A stretch of 5,305 nucleotides of DNA from an uncultured Clostridium sp. (lineage in GTDB: Bacteria; Bacillota; Clostridia; TANB77; CAG-508), in the NCBI GenBank assembly GCA_946497585.1, contig CAMMLF010000116.1:1-5305 (forward strand), read 5' to 3'. Position 1 is the stretch's first letter. Each line of letters opens with the position of its first letter. This document shows positions 5,106 to 5,305 of the stretch, piece by piece. A program made the position numbers and the translations under genes. The notes under the pieces were generated by a model. That model ran no database searches. It saw only the letters and a list, made by a program, of their open reading frames with translations, and was not told where the DNA came from.

Positions 5106-5305
5106 CTATGCACTTTGCAATGTTTTCTCTAATTCTTTTATTTTTTCATCGCTTAGACCTGTATATTGCTTTATCAAGTCCTTTTTACATTTTTGTTTTA
5201 ACATGTTAATTGCAACTTGACTTATTCCCTCTGAAATACCACGTTTCTCACCACGTTTTTCCCCTTTTTTCTCTTTTTCATCTGCCATATCTAAAAATCT
5301 GTCTA
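5106..5305 (-). CDS. C-terminal part of a protein with an Rpn/PD-(D/E)XK transposase-type tail (5' end outside window)
   Basis: The reading frame stays open to the window edge: upstream of the first ATG (5288) the in-frame codons read DRFLD, and that ATG lacks a ribosome site, so I treat this as the end of a longer gene. The visible part has a basic, Gly-spaced four-residue repeat (KKGEKRGEKRGISEGISQ), then a helical segment (VAINMLKQKCKKDLIKQYTGLSDEKIKELEKTL). Proteins of the Rpn family and related PD-(D/E)XK nuclease transposases often end this way, with a charged Gly-repeat tail and a short GLS-xEEI-xxL helix. That family promotes RecA-independent DNA exchange and is multi-copy in many Clostridia. 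The nuclease core is not visible, so the assignment rests on the tail alone. An intact gene and a decayed remnant cannot be told apart here. Confidence 0.6.
   Translation of the reverse strand, partial: DRFLDMADEKEKKGEKRGEKRGISEGISQVAINMLKQKCKKDLIKQYTGLSDEKIKELEKTLQSA

Noticed and set aside
5106..5288. Complete 60-residue gene starting at the ATG at 5288
   Set aside because: The frame is open upstream to the window edge, that ATG has no ribosome site, and the sequence looks like the tail of a larger protein.

Overview
The window is AT-rich, and every gene I can support lies on the minus strand, so transcription runs from high to low coordinates. Low base composition, TTGACA/TATAAT promoters (several with extended -10 TGn), purine-rich Shine-Dalgarno sites, a membrane-anchored sortase and the tRNA-modification gene mtaB all point to a low-GC Firmicute, most likely a gut-type member of the Clostridia. 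Tryptophan is read from TGG, so the standard bacterial code applies. The species cannot be told from this piece.

Layout in transcription order. At 5305-5106 lies the last part of a protein with a charged Gly/Lys/Glu repeat tail, resembling the C-terminus of PD-(D/E)XK (Rpn-type) transposase/nuclease proteins; its start is outside the window. A nested inverted repeat (5039-5094) separates it from mtaB (5002-3572), the methylthiotransferase that completes ms2t6A37 in tRNA. The mtaB promoter lies so close to the ATG that the message should be almost leaderless. After a 211-base gap with one good promoter and a leader hairpin comes a compact alanyl-tRNA synthetase of 583 residues (3360-1609). It keeps the catalytic and editing domains but lacks the C-terminal C-Ala domain and most of the beta-barrel. 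A HIT-family nucleotide hydrolase follows within a few bases and is probably co-transcribed. A 157-base MITE-like palindromic element of about 50% GC (1060-1216) comes next, then a class-unassigned sortase (929-258) with its own promoter, and a tRNA-His/tRNA-Gln pair behind a near-consensus promoter. The tRNA-Gln is cut by the window edge.

Four of the items serve translation: two tRNAs, a synthetase and a tRNA-modification enzyme. The mtaB-hit neighbourhood is common in Clostridia. Here it is split by a synthetase that looks like the short AlaRS known from Candidate Phyla Radiation bacteria, which suggests lateral acquisition. That, the MITE-like element and the leaderless mtaB start are the points most worth following. 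I see no defence system, CRISPR array or complete mobile element, and no clearly new multi-gene system.
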